DNA of 64,000 nucleotides, from positions 3,864,501 through 3,928,500 of the forward strand of contig BSQZ01000002.1 in the NCBI GenBank assembly GCA_033239005.1, written 5' to 3'. Position 1 is the stretch's first letter. The number at the start of each line of letters is the position of its first letter. A program made the translations under genes and the position numbers. Below, one piece after another: positions 36,651-48,859 of the stretch. The notes beneath the pieces are model-generated. The model saw nothing but the letters and a program-made list of their open reading frames with translations, searched no databases and had not been told where the DNA came from. The DNA is from Lamellibrachia satsuma (lineage: Eukaryota; Annelida; Polychaeta; Sabellida; Siboglinidae).

Positions 36651-37398
36651 TACACAAATATTCGACTGCACATTAGAGAGGTAGTTGTTGCGGAGATATG
36701 CTGCCACAAGCCTTATATTCTATATACAATATTACATTAATGCTACATGAACTATACAAAGCATCCAACATCCAATACAACGAGCACCCAGCATAGAAGT
36801 CATGTATGTAAACAGGCACTCCCGTAGGCAAACACTCCAACTTGTATACACCTGAATGCTCCAGACCTGTCAATAAGGATTAGTTTTCATAGTCTGAATA
36901 CCAGAAGTCATGGATGTTGATAAGGGCAAACACTACAGGTAGCCTTGAAACAGAGAGGATTTGGGCCACTTTGGGGACTTCCTGGAGGACTCTAGACAGA
37001 CGGATGTGATAAGATACACAAAAACAACATACGAGAAAATAGTGTTCAACTGCAAGGAGATACACTATCTTTCTTCAAGGTCCAATCAACGTCTAATCAC
37101 AAGATTTCCTAAGGCTGTCAAACTGAGAGAGATACAAGCAGGATGCTATTTTTGGCTAATATCCGTAACACGCAAACTGCCTTTACTGAAGTAAAAACAG
37201 TACTTTCAAAGATATAAATTTGGCTGATTTACATAATGCAGAACTTTGAAAGATTGTCCAAACTTAAGCTCTTGCATGTAGTCATTATTTTATTATGATT
37301 TTATGTAGAAGTTAAATTTTTTTATTTCTGCATATTGTAAGATCACACACACACAAAAGCATTTTGCTATTCTCCTCTTTGGCAGTGAATGTTGAACG
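36651..37398. other. Unique non-coding stretch
   Basis: A 77-codon plus-strand frame (36961-37194) precedes the LINE remnant. I recognise no motif in it and do not call it a gene. Confidence 0.4.
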
Positions 37399-37765
37399 TT
37401 GACAAAAAGACTTGAAGGTCGAATCGCTGCAGCAGACATGAAAGTCATACAAATGATGCAGGGTGACACCAAATGTGGCAGACAGTGAAATGATGATCTC
37501 TGCAATGAAAGCAAGATTACCCCAATTGTAGAAGCGACCAAGATGAATAAATTAAGATGTCTGGTCATGTGATAAGAAGATGATTCTGTTATAAAGGCGG
37601 CACCAAGTATGAAGATGACTGGAAAAAGACCGAGAGTAAGGTCAAGGTCATAATGGCTCAACATCAGCAGCCACCTGTTGGAAAGGACACCAGAAGTTGT
37701 AAGAAAGGAATGGTGCAAGAACCGTACAGAACGGAGGGAGTTGATTTTTTGCCACACTGACAGGA
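37399..37765 (+). pseudogene. RTE/ENR-type LINE pol C-terminal remnant
   Basis: A single plus-strand frame starting at 37399 reads LTKRLEGRIAAADMKVIQMM, then QGDTKCGRQ and a stop, then KITPIVEATKMNKLRCL, a short frame change carrying GHVIRR, then EDDSVIKAAPSMKMTGKRPR, and near the end WCKNRTERREL. This is the standard post-RT segment of non-LTR elements: AEM-x-(5)-M-x-GV, a charged stretch, LRW-x-GHV-x-RR, G(R/K)RPRGRP-x-x-RW, then a final R-x-x-WR-x-L. Several stops and a compensating frameshift show it is dead. The N-terminal endonuclease and RT core are absent. A 179-codon minus-strand frame over the same bases (37293-37832) is a shadow of this remnant. Confidence 0.82.
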
Positions 37766-39364
37766 GTTCTGGTGTCACTTGAAGTTCTAACTGGAGCATG
37801 GTAACCAACGAGAACATAGCTAAAGCAACCATCTGTGTGACACTGGCAAGCTACATGGGTACTAGATGCTGAATCTGTTTAACGATTCAAGAGCAGAATA
37901 TTGAGTTAACACATACTAACACACACTGTACTGAGATGATAAACAGAACACTTCTACCATTCACATGCACTCATGGCGATACCCTTTAAAGGGGTATATT
38001 GATTTGTTCTTGAGAAGCAAGGGGTTTGTATATAACACCCAACTACAATTGACACAGATGTTGACCGCACAGTAAATAGATGTTGCTCTCAGTCGGAATT
38101 ATTTTCAGTGCAATGTTTGAAGAAAAGTGAACGAATATTAAGAAACAAACAACTTACGAAAACTTTTCGTGACAACAGCCATGTTTCCTTTGATGTTTTA
38201 GAAGCTACGACAATACGAGTTTTCCGGCAGTGCTGCTAAAAATGATTCAAACATCAGATCACCCAATTTTTGCTTTCTGATGCTAGCATTTTGATTTTTA
38301 CTAAATATCAGTAGGTGTCATTGTTGGTATATCTTCTTTGCTGATGTTCACAAAAATTTTTGTAACATTTGCGGGCTAGAACTGAGCATGCATTGTCATT
38401 GATAAGCGATTGTTTTGCAAACAATTGATTTTTAAGGTATCCACCTTGGCTAATTTCGGGTAGCCTCTATTTTGGGTAGCCTCTACTACATCACAAGTTG
38501 ATTACACGTAGTTTATTTTCACCGCTTTTTTGCCATATAACAACTGTGCTATTCCTGCAATGCTTGTTTATAGATTCCGCCTGACTACAAATCAACAAAC
38601 AAGACCTGCACTTGTCGACCGCCCACCCCCAGTGAAAGGAATGAATGAAGACGAGAAGAAACCAAAACAAAATCCATCACGTTTAACAGCCAGCCACCGA
38701 GTAACAATCACGAAACGACCTGTGAATCTGGGTGAGATTGCAACAAGATTTACAGCCAGACACTGGCGTGTCTGTAGAGGAACACAATAAACCGGGAACA
38801 GCGTGAACAGCGACTGTCACCACGGTTGTGTCGCCGTCACCTCGCGCGTAACAGTGACAATTCTTCGGCAACTTTCCCACAATTCCAGTTGCATTAAAAA
38901 AGCGACATTGAGCCAAGGCGACGGTGCATTAGGATGAGAGATGCGCAAGAAATGACTGATCAAACAATGGGACGTCCAAGGCCTTGACTCGTGCAAACGC
39001 TTGTAAAACCTTGGCACATACAACCAGCAACATTACAGTTAACAAGTTTTACTGCATCCCACAAATGGCAAAAGAGGCAGACTATGTTTCCAATGAGACC
39101 ATGTAAACTTTAGTACAGATTGGGATGTCTTGAGGGCTTAAAATATAATGACTATCACGAACTTGACCAAAATCACCTCTTAGTTTACACTTAAAGTCTG
39201 ATCAGTTTCACTGTAAAATGTATGTGTTTTTTAATAAACCACAATTTGTTTAATATAATTTGACTGTTACGTGTTTATGAATATCAACGTTCCTGTTCAG
39301 TACAGTCACAAACAACTGTCGACAATTTCCAATATCTGCGGACAAAGTTGACTGGGATCAGAGG
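37766..39364. other. Unique non-coding stretch
   Basis: A 17-base direct repeat of GGGTAGCCTCTA with spacer lies at 38458-38486. The plus frame at 38530-38790 encodes a basic, proline-containing peptide of no known family. A CpG-containing patch lies at 38680-38880. No splice pairing supports an exon. Confidence 0.4.
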
Positions 39365-39640
39365 TCACGGGATCATGCGATGAACATATCATCAACACCT
39401 GTCAAACTATGTTTCCCTCTGCACGAAACGTCCAAAATGATATTCACATCACATATTCATAAAACAATGGTAAAAAACAGAAAAACCATGTCTCATTAAA
39501 ACACATTCGGGTGGTCGAGATGTGAGAATAGACAGAGTTTATACCGTAAAACATGACTTCATGATAAGACGAACAGACGCTTAACCATTAACAAATTTAA
39601 AAGTTTTAAGGAAGCAACATACAAACACACGTGCATCAAA
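39365..39640 (+). repeat. Dispersed repeat family 3, copy 1
   Basis: Aligns with 47290-47490 in the same orientation. Landmarks are GATATTCAC, ATTAA(A/G)ACACAT, GGG-x-(2)-GT, GAGATGTGAGAATAGA versus AAGATGTGAGAACAGA, GTAAAAC(A/G)TGA and ATAA-x-A. Similarity is clear over about 100 bases and weak beyond. No ends are visible. Confidence 0.7.
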
Positions 39641-41396
39641 TGTATGTGTTAAAATATAACAACGAGAAACAAGTATATTCCACTTTTTATTGTTGACATA
39701 AATATATATAATATTATGTTCGTAGATTCCTTTAAAGGGGGTGAAACCAACTAGTTAATGTACTGCTCCAGTCTTTCAGCTGTCATCCTTTTCCACTGCT
39801 CCCTATGTGGCACCTTTTTTTTATCCCCCCCCCGCCTTTCTCAAATTCCTCTTAACACAGTTTTTCCATCTTAATTGTGGTTGACATAAATAGGTTCCCG
39901 ACATAACTATGATCTATTGAACTACCAGTAAGGGCTATTCACAGAACATGATTAACTACCTCTTCACACCCTAGTTAAACGTGAGATGACAAATATGATT
40001 TAAACTCGACTGGGGGCACCCTTTTATCTGGCAATATTAATGGTTCAACTGTGAAATAAGAGCACAGCTCTAGCACTCCAAAGTACATTACAATGGAATT
40101 AGTGTAACAATATATTTAAGATAATATTTAAACTGTTTAGAATATATAAACTTTAATTGAGCAAATATATCAAAGCATTAAAGATATTTACATTTAAAAC
40201 TCTTGGTTACTAAATTTGTATTTTTTCATTGAAAGTTCATTAAATAAAAAATATCTACTTTTTCAAATTGTTAAAAGAAATTAACATAAAGTGGTGTTTT
40301 ACTTTATTTTCAGAGATAATTGTTTCTGTATAGGTAAAAAGTACTGCTATAAAATATATTTCCAATTGTTTTACTACTTTTGAAGAACTTATATTTTCTC
40401 CATTTTTATGACATAAAAAACTATTTAGTGATGATATAAAGTGCAATCAAGTCACGCTTCAGTGACTTCTGACAAGTTGTAGTCAAGTTCCGCATGATCG
40501 ACCTTGCTTCAGGTAACAAGCAACTGGTCAAATGCAGCAATAATCACTTGTGCTCAATGCCGCTGGTCATTCCGGCCGGTCAACATGAAAAGACACCATT
40601 AGCCGATTATTGACAGTAATTCAGTCATGGCATATTAACATTGTTGACCAGTACTTTGGTGAAGGACGCTTTTCGGTGCTTTATGACTGGCCAGAATTGG
40701 GGGTAATCCAAGTGCCCAGGAGGAACAGTCACGGCCATTTGACACAACCACAAAGGAACCCGAGGAAGCAGCTGCTAAACCTGTACCAACAACTCACACC
40801 TGTCTGCGTTTTGCATGAGCGCCCAAGCATGACTGTCATTAAACGCTTCACTTTGTTCGCAAGTGCACTGATGTCGAATCAAATTGGAAACATTTCTGCA
40901 GAAATTACAATTTTCAAGAATGGCCTGTAATCTGTTTGACAGATCACTAACTTGATGGTTGGTGTAACCTGTTTATATTTTTATTTCTAAAAAGGTTGAG
41001 TGAAGAATACAATTAAAGAAAAAAATTTTCAACTTTCTTGTAGAATGTACATTTTAAGTGACATGTAGTTTTCAATGATTCATTTTATTTTTAGATATTC
41101 AAAACAATACTTTTGCTGTTTTTAAAGATAAAGTTAAATTTTCAACTAATAATAAAAATAACAAGAAAACGTGTCTCACACCTACACCCTCGGAAACCAA
41201 ACTCAGAGGCGCAAAGATAACTCGGCTATTATTCCAAACTGTGGGTCCTCCTAGAATCACGAGAGGATTTTCATCTTCTTTTACCTACAGCAATATTCTT
41301 GTGGTCCAAAACTCCCGAAAATAAACTCTAAAAAACTCTATAAATCCTCACGCTTTAGAAGCAAACATGCTGTCGCCGTTGACACTGTGTTACCAG
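39641..41396. other. Unique non-coding stretch
   Basis: AT-rich at 40080-40440. A C run lies at 39826-39834. The open frame at 40610-40930 (plus) has no motif. No repeats seen. Confidence 0.4.
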
Positions 41397-41530
41397 TATG
41401 GCCTAAAGTGTCACCAAAGTGTTACCACTGTGGAAAGAAGGGTCACCAGTGTGGCCAGAAGTGTCATCAGCATGGCCAGAAGTGTCATCAGTGTGGCCAG
41501 GTGTGTCGTCAATGTGGACAAAAGTGCATT
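41397..41530 (+). repeat. 21-bp tandem repeat, about 6 copies
   Basis: The unit AAGTGTCATCAGTGTGGCCA plus G repeats about six times with substitutions. In one plus-strand frame (41387-41569) it encodes a Cys/His-rich 7-residue period (KCHQCGQ), including CYHCGKKGHQCGQKC. The spacing after the His does not fit the C-x2-C-x4-H-x4-C zinc knuckle, and the frame has no splice sites or conserved flanks, so I treat it as a repeat. Confidence 0.85.
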
Positions 41531-44289
41531 CAGGGCACCACACCAGTCTTATTTATTGGTAACATCTAATTACGCAATCTTGCAATACTTTGACAGTCTT
41601 TGACATTTTTTTTGCATCTGATGAGCGAAAGGAATCGTTCCGGACAAAACCGAAGAGTGTCAAAGCAATCTCTTGGCAGGTGCGTTCTACGCACAAACCA
41701 CGATGAGCTTTTGTTGTTCTCTATAAGTATTTAATGGTCGGCACGAGACCGACGTCGCGGTTGCAGCTGTAATTACATGCCTGCACGTGAAATAACCACA
41801 CACGTGCACACACGCGCAGACAGATTGAGAGGGGTGTGGCATGCAAGGGTGTGAAAGCATTTGGCTGTGCGGCCATCACATCAATACACCAAGTTTATGA
41901 TCGAGTTTGAACACAGATGCTCTGGCCTTCTGGCATTGTCGATGTTCGCTCAAGCGTGACCTTACTTCAGCTGCTTGCTCGTTGTTCCTCGGTAGCAATT
42001 GTTCTTTGCGACATCCGAAATAAATAGTGGCACGCGTCTGCGACCCCCACTACTCTCGATCCGTGCCTCGAAAGTGGCGGCAACACTGCACATTGACGGA
42101 TTAAACCGTTTGAAGTACGTCTATGTCAATTTTTCACCGCCGCGTGTCACTCAAGATGGCCATGCGTCAGACTTCTCATTTTACATTGTGGCATGTGCCG
42201 TGAAAAAGAAAAAAGTTGCCAATTAGACAAACTGTCAGCGGTTCCATGAATCGTAGATAGTTGTCATCGTTACGGCAGATGTTGCCGAGCGTGTCTGCCC
42301 ATTAGCAAGAGGACTTCAAGCCAGGCGGGAGGCACAGCGGCTTGTCAACCGAGACGGGGTATAGTGTATAGGGATGCAGACCAGATGACAGTGGACCGTC
42401 TGTCACGGATAAAAAACCCACCTCAATCCGATATCGGCTCGTTATTCCTGATAAAACCCCGTGTCAGTCTAATGTACATTACCTACAACTAGAATTGGGC
42501 AAGCACTCAGACAAAGGCCCAGCACAGCAGGAAGGAGTCATTAAGACGCTGTCGTTAATTAATACAAACTTGGAAATAACGCAACACCTGGTGTGAAAAA
42601 AGTGAAACAACAAAGGACCCATAGAGGACTCCACACGACAATGGCATTGGAAGAAGCATTCAATGACTGGTATTAATAATACATTAGAGCTGTATCAAAC
42701 CATCTAGATTGATATAACAGTGCGAGGGATGTCACTTCACAGTACGGTTTTTCAAAAGTCAAGCAATAGCCAGTGAACAAACCACTTGGGCGTGCAAGAG
42801 GGAAATCAAATGGATATTTGTATTGCTGAAATAATTCCAAAGCAATTTCTTTCAGACACGCATTCTGTTGTAGTGAATGAGTTAAACCTTTTTTAAAAAC
42901 AACACAAAGCACATCTGCAACATTGGAACTTCATCTTCAAACTACTTGTGGATTGCTAGTCTGTCTAGACACTCCTTGTCACCACAAACTGGCTAACCTT
43001 GTCTCAAAACCAACATTAAAAACACATCAAATCAACATTGAAAACACATAAAAACATCCAAAAAGTGACTGCCTTTTATGTAGAGCCAGACTCATTGTCA
43101 GGTCCAACAACATGTTGTTGTAACACTAGCTTTTTTGTGGCAACTGCCTGAACCACAAAACAGAACACAGATTTTGTTGAAGAGGACCATAAAAACTAAG
43201 GATGTCCTGTCGCATTTTCAATGGGTACATATTTAACATAGCTGTTTTGAGATGTCTGCTTTACTTTAATTTGCCACAGCACACTGTTTTTTCACTGACA
43301 CAATGAAACAAGCCTCGTCAGTTTGAAGGAATGAAAGAATTATTTACTCCAGAAAGCAATAAAAGTAACTAAAAAGTATTGGTGGCGAGACATACTTGCA
43401 GTATAAAACAGAAACACCACCAAATTGCACCAATACAGAATGCAACTTCATGCAGATGCACTGGCAGGACATCATGAAGTCATAAAATTGCGTAATTCTC
43501 ATCTACTGAATTGATGTTCCGTGCCACCGAACACACCCGAAGGTCACGCTTGGCCGGTCGCAATCAAAGACAGCCAGAGTCAGCTGTGGGGAATGGATAA
43601 TGGTCTCACCTGGAGTTGGACAAAGTAATGAGTTTTATATGCTATTAGTTGTATGACTACTGTCGCGTGTCAGAGGTGGAGGTGCTTGATTTAGCTGCAG
43701 GTAAACAATAATTGTCCCTATGAAGAGACGATGGCCGACAGACTTGTTGTTCAGCTGCTGGACCTGATAACGACATCTAGCGTCTCACCTGTGACAAGGC
43801 AGCCAATCAACAGAGAGTATCATACACAGGGCCTCATAAACCACACAAGAAGGGTTGACGGCAACAAAGATTGTGACATGAATTGGGTTATGTGCAGTAC
43901 TAACCTTAACACGGTTGTTAATCAGTAAAAGAATAGGGATTTTGTAAAAGGACATGATTTCAAGTTGGGCTTTTACTTATATCTTTAATAATAAAAATCC
44001 CCTCTAGCTCACACCAAAACTGGGTTTCAACAACAAAATACAGGAAAACTACACTTTCAAGTTAAATATATTTAGATAACTGACTGAGTTTAGTTAACCT
44101 GAACAGTGACCTTGCAATATATCTGAAGTCCATGATGACTGTCTCAAACATGGCAGATCAAGTCATTTCAATATTGATTCAAATGTTAAGCAATCTGAAG
44201 AGACAGGACAACTAAACCAAATGTTTCCTCGAAATTGAAATACTCTAACCAGTTAATTTTTTCCCCTATTACAAAGACATACCAGCGGC
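41531..44289. other. Long unique stretch with CpG-containing part
   Basis: The part at about 41640-42370 is richer in CG dinucleotides, with CACGTG-type words and GACCGACGTCGCGGTTG. It may hold regulatory elements. The frame at 43731-43928 opens with ATGGCCGACAGACTTG in a good start context but encodes no known domain and has no splice support. The rest is ordinary. Confidence 0.4.
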
Positions 44290-44900
44290 TACACTAAACC
44301 GCAAATTGTTTTACACAAAGCGCGGGGAACAGCATGCCGTCACAATCGCCATCTGGTCGCGACATTAGCATAATTATTATCGCTACATTACCATAATTTT
44401 TATCAGCGCTGCCATCCTTGCCGCTATTGTCAGCGTCGTCTGTCCCTCGCGTCTCCTTTGGGACGACGAGCCGCAGACATCCCGACACAATGCAAGCCTG
44501 ACTGCGTCCCAGATTGACGATAATTTGATATGCACTTTTTCCTCCACACGAGAATTACCATACAGGTGAGACCACGCGACCCAACAGGCCGTCATCTCAC
44601 CATGTGTACCAGGTGCCCCATTACTAGTAACCCTACCCCGGTGCCGAGAAACCGTCACGATTTGTCACTAATGATTTCTTTGTCATCATGCGCTCTTTGT
44701 CTCCTGCTTCCTACTTATTACTCATTGCTGGCCGCCTCTTTCGGGTCTGCGGAGAGCGAACTTGTATCGGGGTGACGGAGCGGGGGTAATTATTGTAGCT
44801 AAGCAGGTGTGGCCAGGGCGCGGGGTGACAGACAATGGTGGCACGCGTCCGCTGTCACACCGACGGCTGCCCTGGTGTGGGTGCGTTCAATTAATTGTCA
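44290..44900. promoter_or_regulatory. Candidate regulatory element (CpG plus homeobox words)
   Basis: This unique segment alternates CpG words (AAGCGCGGGG, GGTCGCGACA, TCAGCGTCGTC, GGGACGACGAGCCG) with homeodomain-type words (AGCATAATTATTA, GGGTAATTATTG, CAATTAATTGTCAGG) and TGACA/TGTCA words that fit TALE homeodomain sites. Open frames on both strands lack motifs. The call is by composition only, and conservation in related genomes is the missing evidence. Confidence 0.3.
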
Positions 44901-44959
44901 GGGAAAGTTGCAGTGATGTGATCTGAAGTGAATACAGAGTCTCACTGTAGGAGCACCAA

Positions 44960-45415
44960 CAGAGTTGTGGGTAAATCTGCTTTTCTGGATCAAATACAGT
45001 ACAAATATAAATACAAATAGTTTATTATACGCTCTGTTTAAAAAATGTCAAATACAAATACACTTAATCAAATACAAATACGCTGTATAAATCTGTCAAT
45101 CACAGATATTCTATTCTTTTAATATTTTATGTTTAATAAATATTTATCTTTACGTTAGAGGAGTTATTTGCATTGATGGTGTACAACCTGTTAAGAATGT
45201 ACAGAAAATAGTTGCAACACATGGTGATAAAAGTGGTTTTTACCAATATTTAAGATCTTAAGATAAACACGTTCGAGCAGGTGAAATACAAAAAAGGTTG
45301 TATTTGGTTTGTATATTACTAAATGCACCAAATATGTCCATCAAATACAAATGCAATTATGGGCTTCTGAAAAAAAGTCAAATAAAATTCAAATTCATAT
45401 TTGAACCCAACTCTG
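44960..45415. mobile_element. hAT-like MITE, about 456 bp
   Basis: The left end CAGAGTTGTGGGTAAATC is an imperfect inverted copy of the right end, whose reverse complement is CAGAGTTGGGTTCAAATA. CAGAGTTGGG is a typical hAT-superfamily terminus. The flanking octamers AGCACCAA and TTCAACAA agree at five of eight positions, which would fit an old 8-bp target duplication. The interior is AT-rich with repeated TCAAATACAAATAC words in both orientations (GTATTTGGTTTGTATA at the right). There is no transposase frame, so the element is non-autonomous. Confidence 0.65.
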
Positions 45416-47080
45416 TTCAACAACACAATTTAGGTAAATGATCTGGTGAATACCACAGTGCTTGTAGTGTCGCACTTCAAAACGAGTTGAAATTACTGCA
45501 AAAACAGCAGAAAAACATCAGTTTGCATTCAGAAAAATAATAGCTAATATTAAAAAAGTAAATAGTTCTATATAAGTGAGAGTAAAAATTCCAAACCCAG
45601 AAAAACAACCCATCTACGACAAATGCAGTTTACTTTACAAAGTGATCATAATGCCAGATACTACTCAAACAAATCTGTCTTATAACATATATTTATATTA
45701 GGCAAACATGTTTTACGGCAAACTATATTTTTTACTGGATCCAGTTATTACCTTCTCCTTAGAAAATATTATACAAAAAAACCCACATCTAACAACCTGT
45801 GTACGTATGTTCTTGTATGTGCCTTTATTAACTAATACTAATTTCCATAATTTGGTTCACAGCTGCATTTCTGTGGCTTTATTGCTATATATTTGTTTGT
45901 GACTTTATTTCTACGACTTTCCCCTGCGAACTGATTACTGCGAGTTTTTCTTGTGCACTACTTTCTCACTTCTTCATTTACTTTCATTGTTAATTTTGTG
46001 TGTGTCTGTCATTTTATCTGCGATACTTTTCCCCTACAACTATTCCCCTATTTCAGAGACCTGACAAAGTTTCATCACCCACATTTTGCTAGGCGTGAAG
46101 CAAACTGCTTTCATCAGGAAGACTTGCACAGACCTCTGTGCAGTCAACCATGACCAAGCTGGCTTGGCAGGCCAGGCATGACACTTGCAGGGCAGATGGC
46201 TGCTCACACTGGACAGATAGCTATCTAAACCTAGTCTACACTTGGTATGACACTGATGAAGTTTGCACCAGGCGTAACAAAGTATGAATAATGACATTTA
46301 GTATGAATACATTTAAAAGAATCATCCTGACTTGAGCTCTGTATTCTTTATCATTCTCTGTGAAATTGAATACTTTCCTATATCCAACTTTTAAACTGTT
46401 ATTTCACTGATGCTACTTTGTGCCCTCTATTTCTACATTCCTTAAATCTGAAGAAAATATTTCGTCAAAATTGGCATTTAATCAATCAATACTTTGTCAA
46501 TGTTCGATTCATTTTAGCCTCCCCCTTAATCTTTTGTACGCCATATGGCAAAAAATTGACATACATTGTTTTGGTGGAGCCATTGATTTGCATCAGAATC
46601 TGAAAGTAATAAAAGGCCGTGAATATGATTATTGTGGAACGTCAGCTTTTTGGTGTACCAATAAACCTTTAATTTTAACCCTAATCATATGTCTGACCTA
46701 AGTTTTAGTAACCAATCCTTAAATTGTCAACAGAAAATAACAACCCTAAAATTAGGTAGCTCACCTTTGTCTATGACTTCATAAGCATGAATCATGGATT
46801 CAACCTGTATAATTATGCATTATGCTTAATTTTTTTCAAAGAAACACAAGAAACTAGTCCAAGTATGTGCATGTTTTCAAAAGACTTGAAGATGTGTACA
46901 GAACACACCATGAATAGGGTGGTAGACCTGGGGTCACGTACATATAAGGGGTGAATAGCCAGTGTCTGTCGGGTAACTGGTGAGACGTCTTGTCTAACCG
47001 AATAGAGGGGCACATCAAGATCAAAGCTGCAGTATCTTTATCTGAATCACGATAAGCATAAGTATTTTGTATTCGGCTGG
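45416..47080. other. Unique non-coding stretch
   Basis: AT-rich in the left part. Short open frames (45708-46153 and 46418-46701, plus) lack motifs. Nothing supported. Confidence 0.4.
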
Positions 47081-47172
47081 ATTTCTCATTGGGAACTGTA
47101 ATGATTTCTCATTGGGAACTGTAATGATTTCTCATTGGGAACTGTAATGATTTCTCATTGGGAACTGTAATG
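47081..47172 (+). repeat. 23-bp perfect tandem repeat, 4 copies
   Basis: ATTTCTCATTGGGAACTGTA plus ATG occurs four times with no visible mismatch, so the array is recent or kept homogeneous. Each unit carries a CATTGG word (reverse-complement CCAATG, like a CCAAT box). Confidence 0.98.
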
Positions 47173-47289
47173 CAACAGAGAAGCCTCCAATTATTTATGC
47201 TTTACATCTGGTGTGTGATTTGACGGATCTGAAAATATTTATCGGTAAAAAAAATGTACGGTTCATGAAAATATAAATATCTATAAATT

Positions 47290-47490
47290 ATACTGATTGA
47301 TATTCACCCACAAAATGTTCTAATTAAACAGATAACGGTCAAACAATATTAAAACATTGTGGTCCATTAAGACACATCTGGGCAGTGAAGATGTGAGAAC
47401 AGATAATGTGTGTGCTGTAAAACGTGATTTTACAATAAAAATGACAAGACTTTTGTACATTTAAGTGCTGTGTGACAAAATCACGATTAC
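47290..47490 (+). repeat. Dispersed repeat family 3, copy 2
   Basis: Partner of 39365-39640. The best block is CATTAAGACACATCTGGGCA through GTAAAACGTGATTTTACA. Confidence 0.7.
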
Positions 47491-48542
47491 AAATCTAACA
47501 AATCCTTTGAACATATTAACCCATGCTGTCCCATACAGTAGAAACTGACAAAGAAGAATGCCACAAATATGTGGCAGCCAACTATAATGACATGTCATCT
47601 AAGACCTCCTGTGTCACATGACTACACAATGAGGGTCAACAAGACAGGAAGTGGGGTACCACACACCCCCCCTCAGCTCCCATGTCACACCCCAGTTTGT
47701 CAAGAACACGAGAGCGATCGCTGGAGCAACTCTTTGGTGACAATCACACCAATGTTGTCGCCTACAGGGGTCGACTACCTCTCCAAGGCGCCTTGTACCT
47801 TCACTGCAATGAGCGGTCGAAAACACCATTCATACAAATACCTGAGTAATGCATCACACATTAAATTGAAACCACAACAATAATGTATTTGGTCCGTCTG
47901 TCGCTGAAATCGATTCCAAGGAAATTAGCCTCCTCGTTTAAATGGCCTTTACTTTATTTGTTTGCCAAAACAGGGGAAATGGCGACGGAGTAGGTTACCA
48001 GTTTAACCCTCAATTGATACCCCCTCCAGCACCTAGTCGAATACTGCAAAACACATTGTTCACATTTAATGAAGTGTGATTCACTAGGTGGCAGCATTGT
48101 AGTTGCACTGCAGTTAGGTTTGTTCATTCATTAGACAACTGGACTGACTTTACCTTTGTGTCACTCACGTATTGTAGCTATTTATAGATAGTAGTTACAC
48201 AAACATTCTGAGATGAAACATAAGTCATTTCAACTTAAGATATATCATTAACCGGACTTTAAAATACTGCCAGATGTTTGGAACTGAAGGACACATTCTG
48301 GCTACCAGTTCTCCAGTACTATATAGCCCAGCATCAACTTCTTCTGTAAACATGACAGTCATCAAAACAAAACTAACTTCACAAACTTTTGTGCAAAATT
48401 TATACCTTAATAATTAACTTGAATCAGATTTTGCTTGTTCAAACAAAATTACTCCAGAACCCTAGCTGGTTATAAAATAGGCTGTTGCTATAGGTCCGTA
48501 TCCAGACGTAGTGCAAAAAGGCTACTGGTTCGGCACTTCATG
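47491..48542. other. Unique non-coding stretch
   Basis: No coding or repeat structure seen. Open frames around 47569-47883 on both strands lack motifs. Confidence 0.4.
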
Positions 48543-48554
48543 TGCGCATGCGCA
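48543..48554. promoter_or_regulatory. NRF1-type palindrome TGCGCATGCGCA
   Basis: An exact palindromic match to the vertebrate/insect NRF1 (Ewg) consensus YGCGCATGCGCR. In animals such sites sit mostly in CpG-rich promoters. Here it stands in otherwise CpG-poor DNA with no exon in sight, so it marks at most a candidate promoter. Confidence 0.35.
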
Positions 48555-48859
48555 ATGAGAACCTGCCGGTAACAAAAATAACAGCAGCAACTACAGTTCC
48601 GTCACTGCCAGACAACGTATGAATCAGCCATGCTAGAATAGGCCGGCACTAAAACATTGCAACACTAACTGCTGCACATCTCACATAGGTGATAATAAGG
48701 CCTATGTCTTGGTCTTCGAAAGGTCGAGGCATATGTGTTTTGCTATATTAGAACATCATTGTTGTCAATTATATATATATACATTCAAGCGCAGTTATGT
48801 GTAAAACTATACTCATTGTCAATCATCGAAGTATGAAGATATACCTGCCTAAAGTTTAA

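Noticed and set aside
37293..37832. 179-codon minus-strand ORF with hydrophobic stretches as a membrane protein
   Set aside because: The plus strand of the same bases is a LINE RT C-terminal remnant, so the minus frame is a shadow.
41387..41569. CCHC zinc-knuckle protein (retroviral nucleocapsid-like)
   Set aside because: The Cys/His spacing does not fit the motif and the frame is a 21-bp repeat without gag or pol context.
43731..43928. Small gene starting MADRLVVQLLDL
   Set aside because: The start context is good, but there is no recognised domain, no splice sites and no codon bias distinct from its surroundings.
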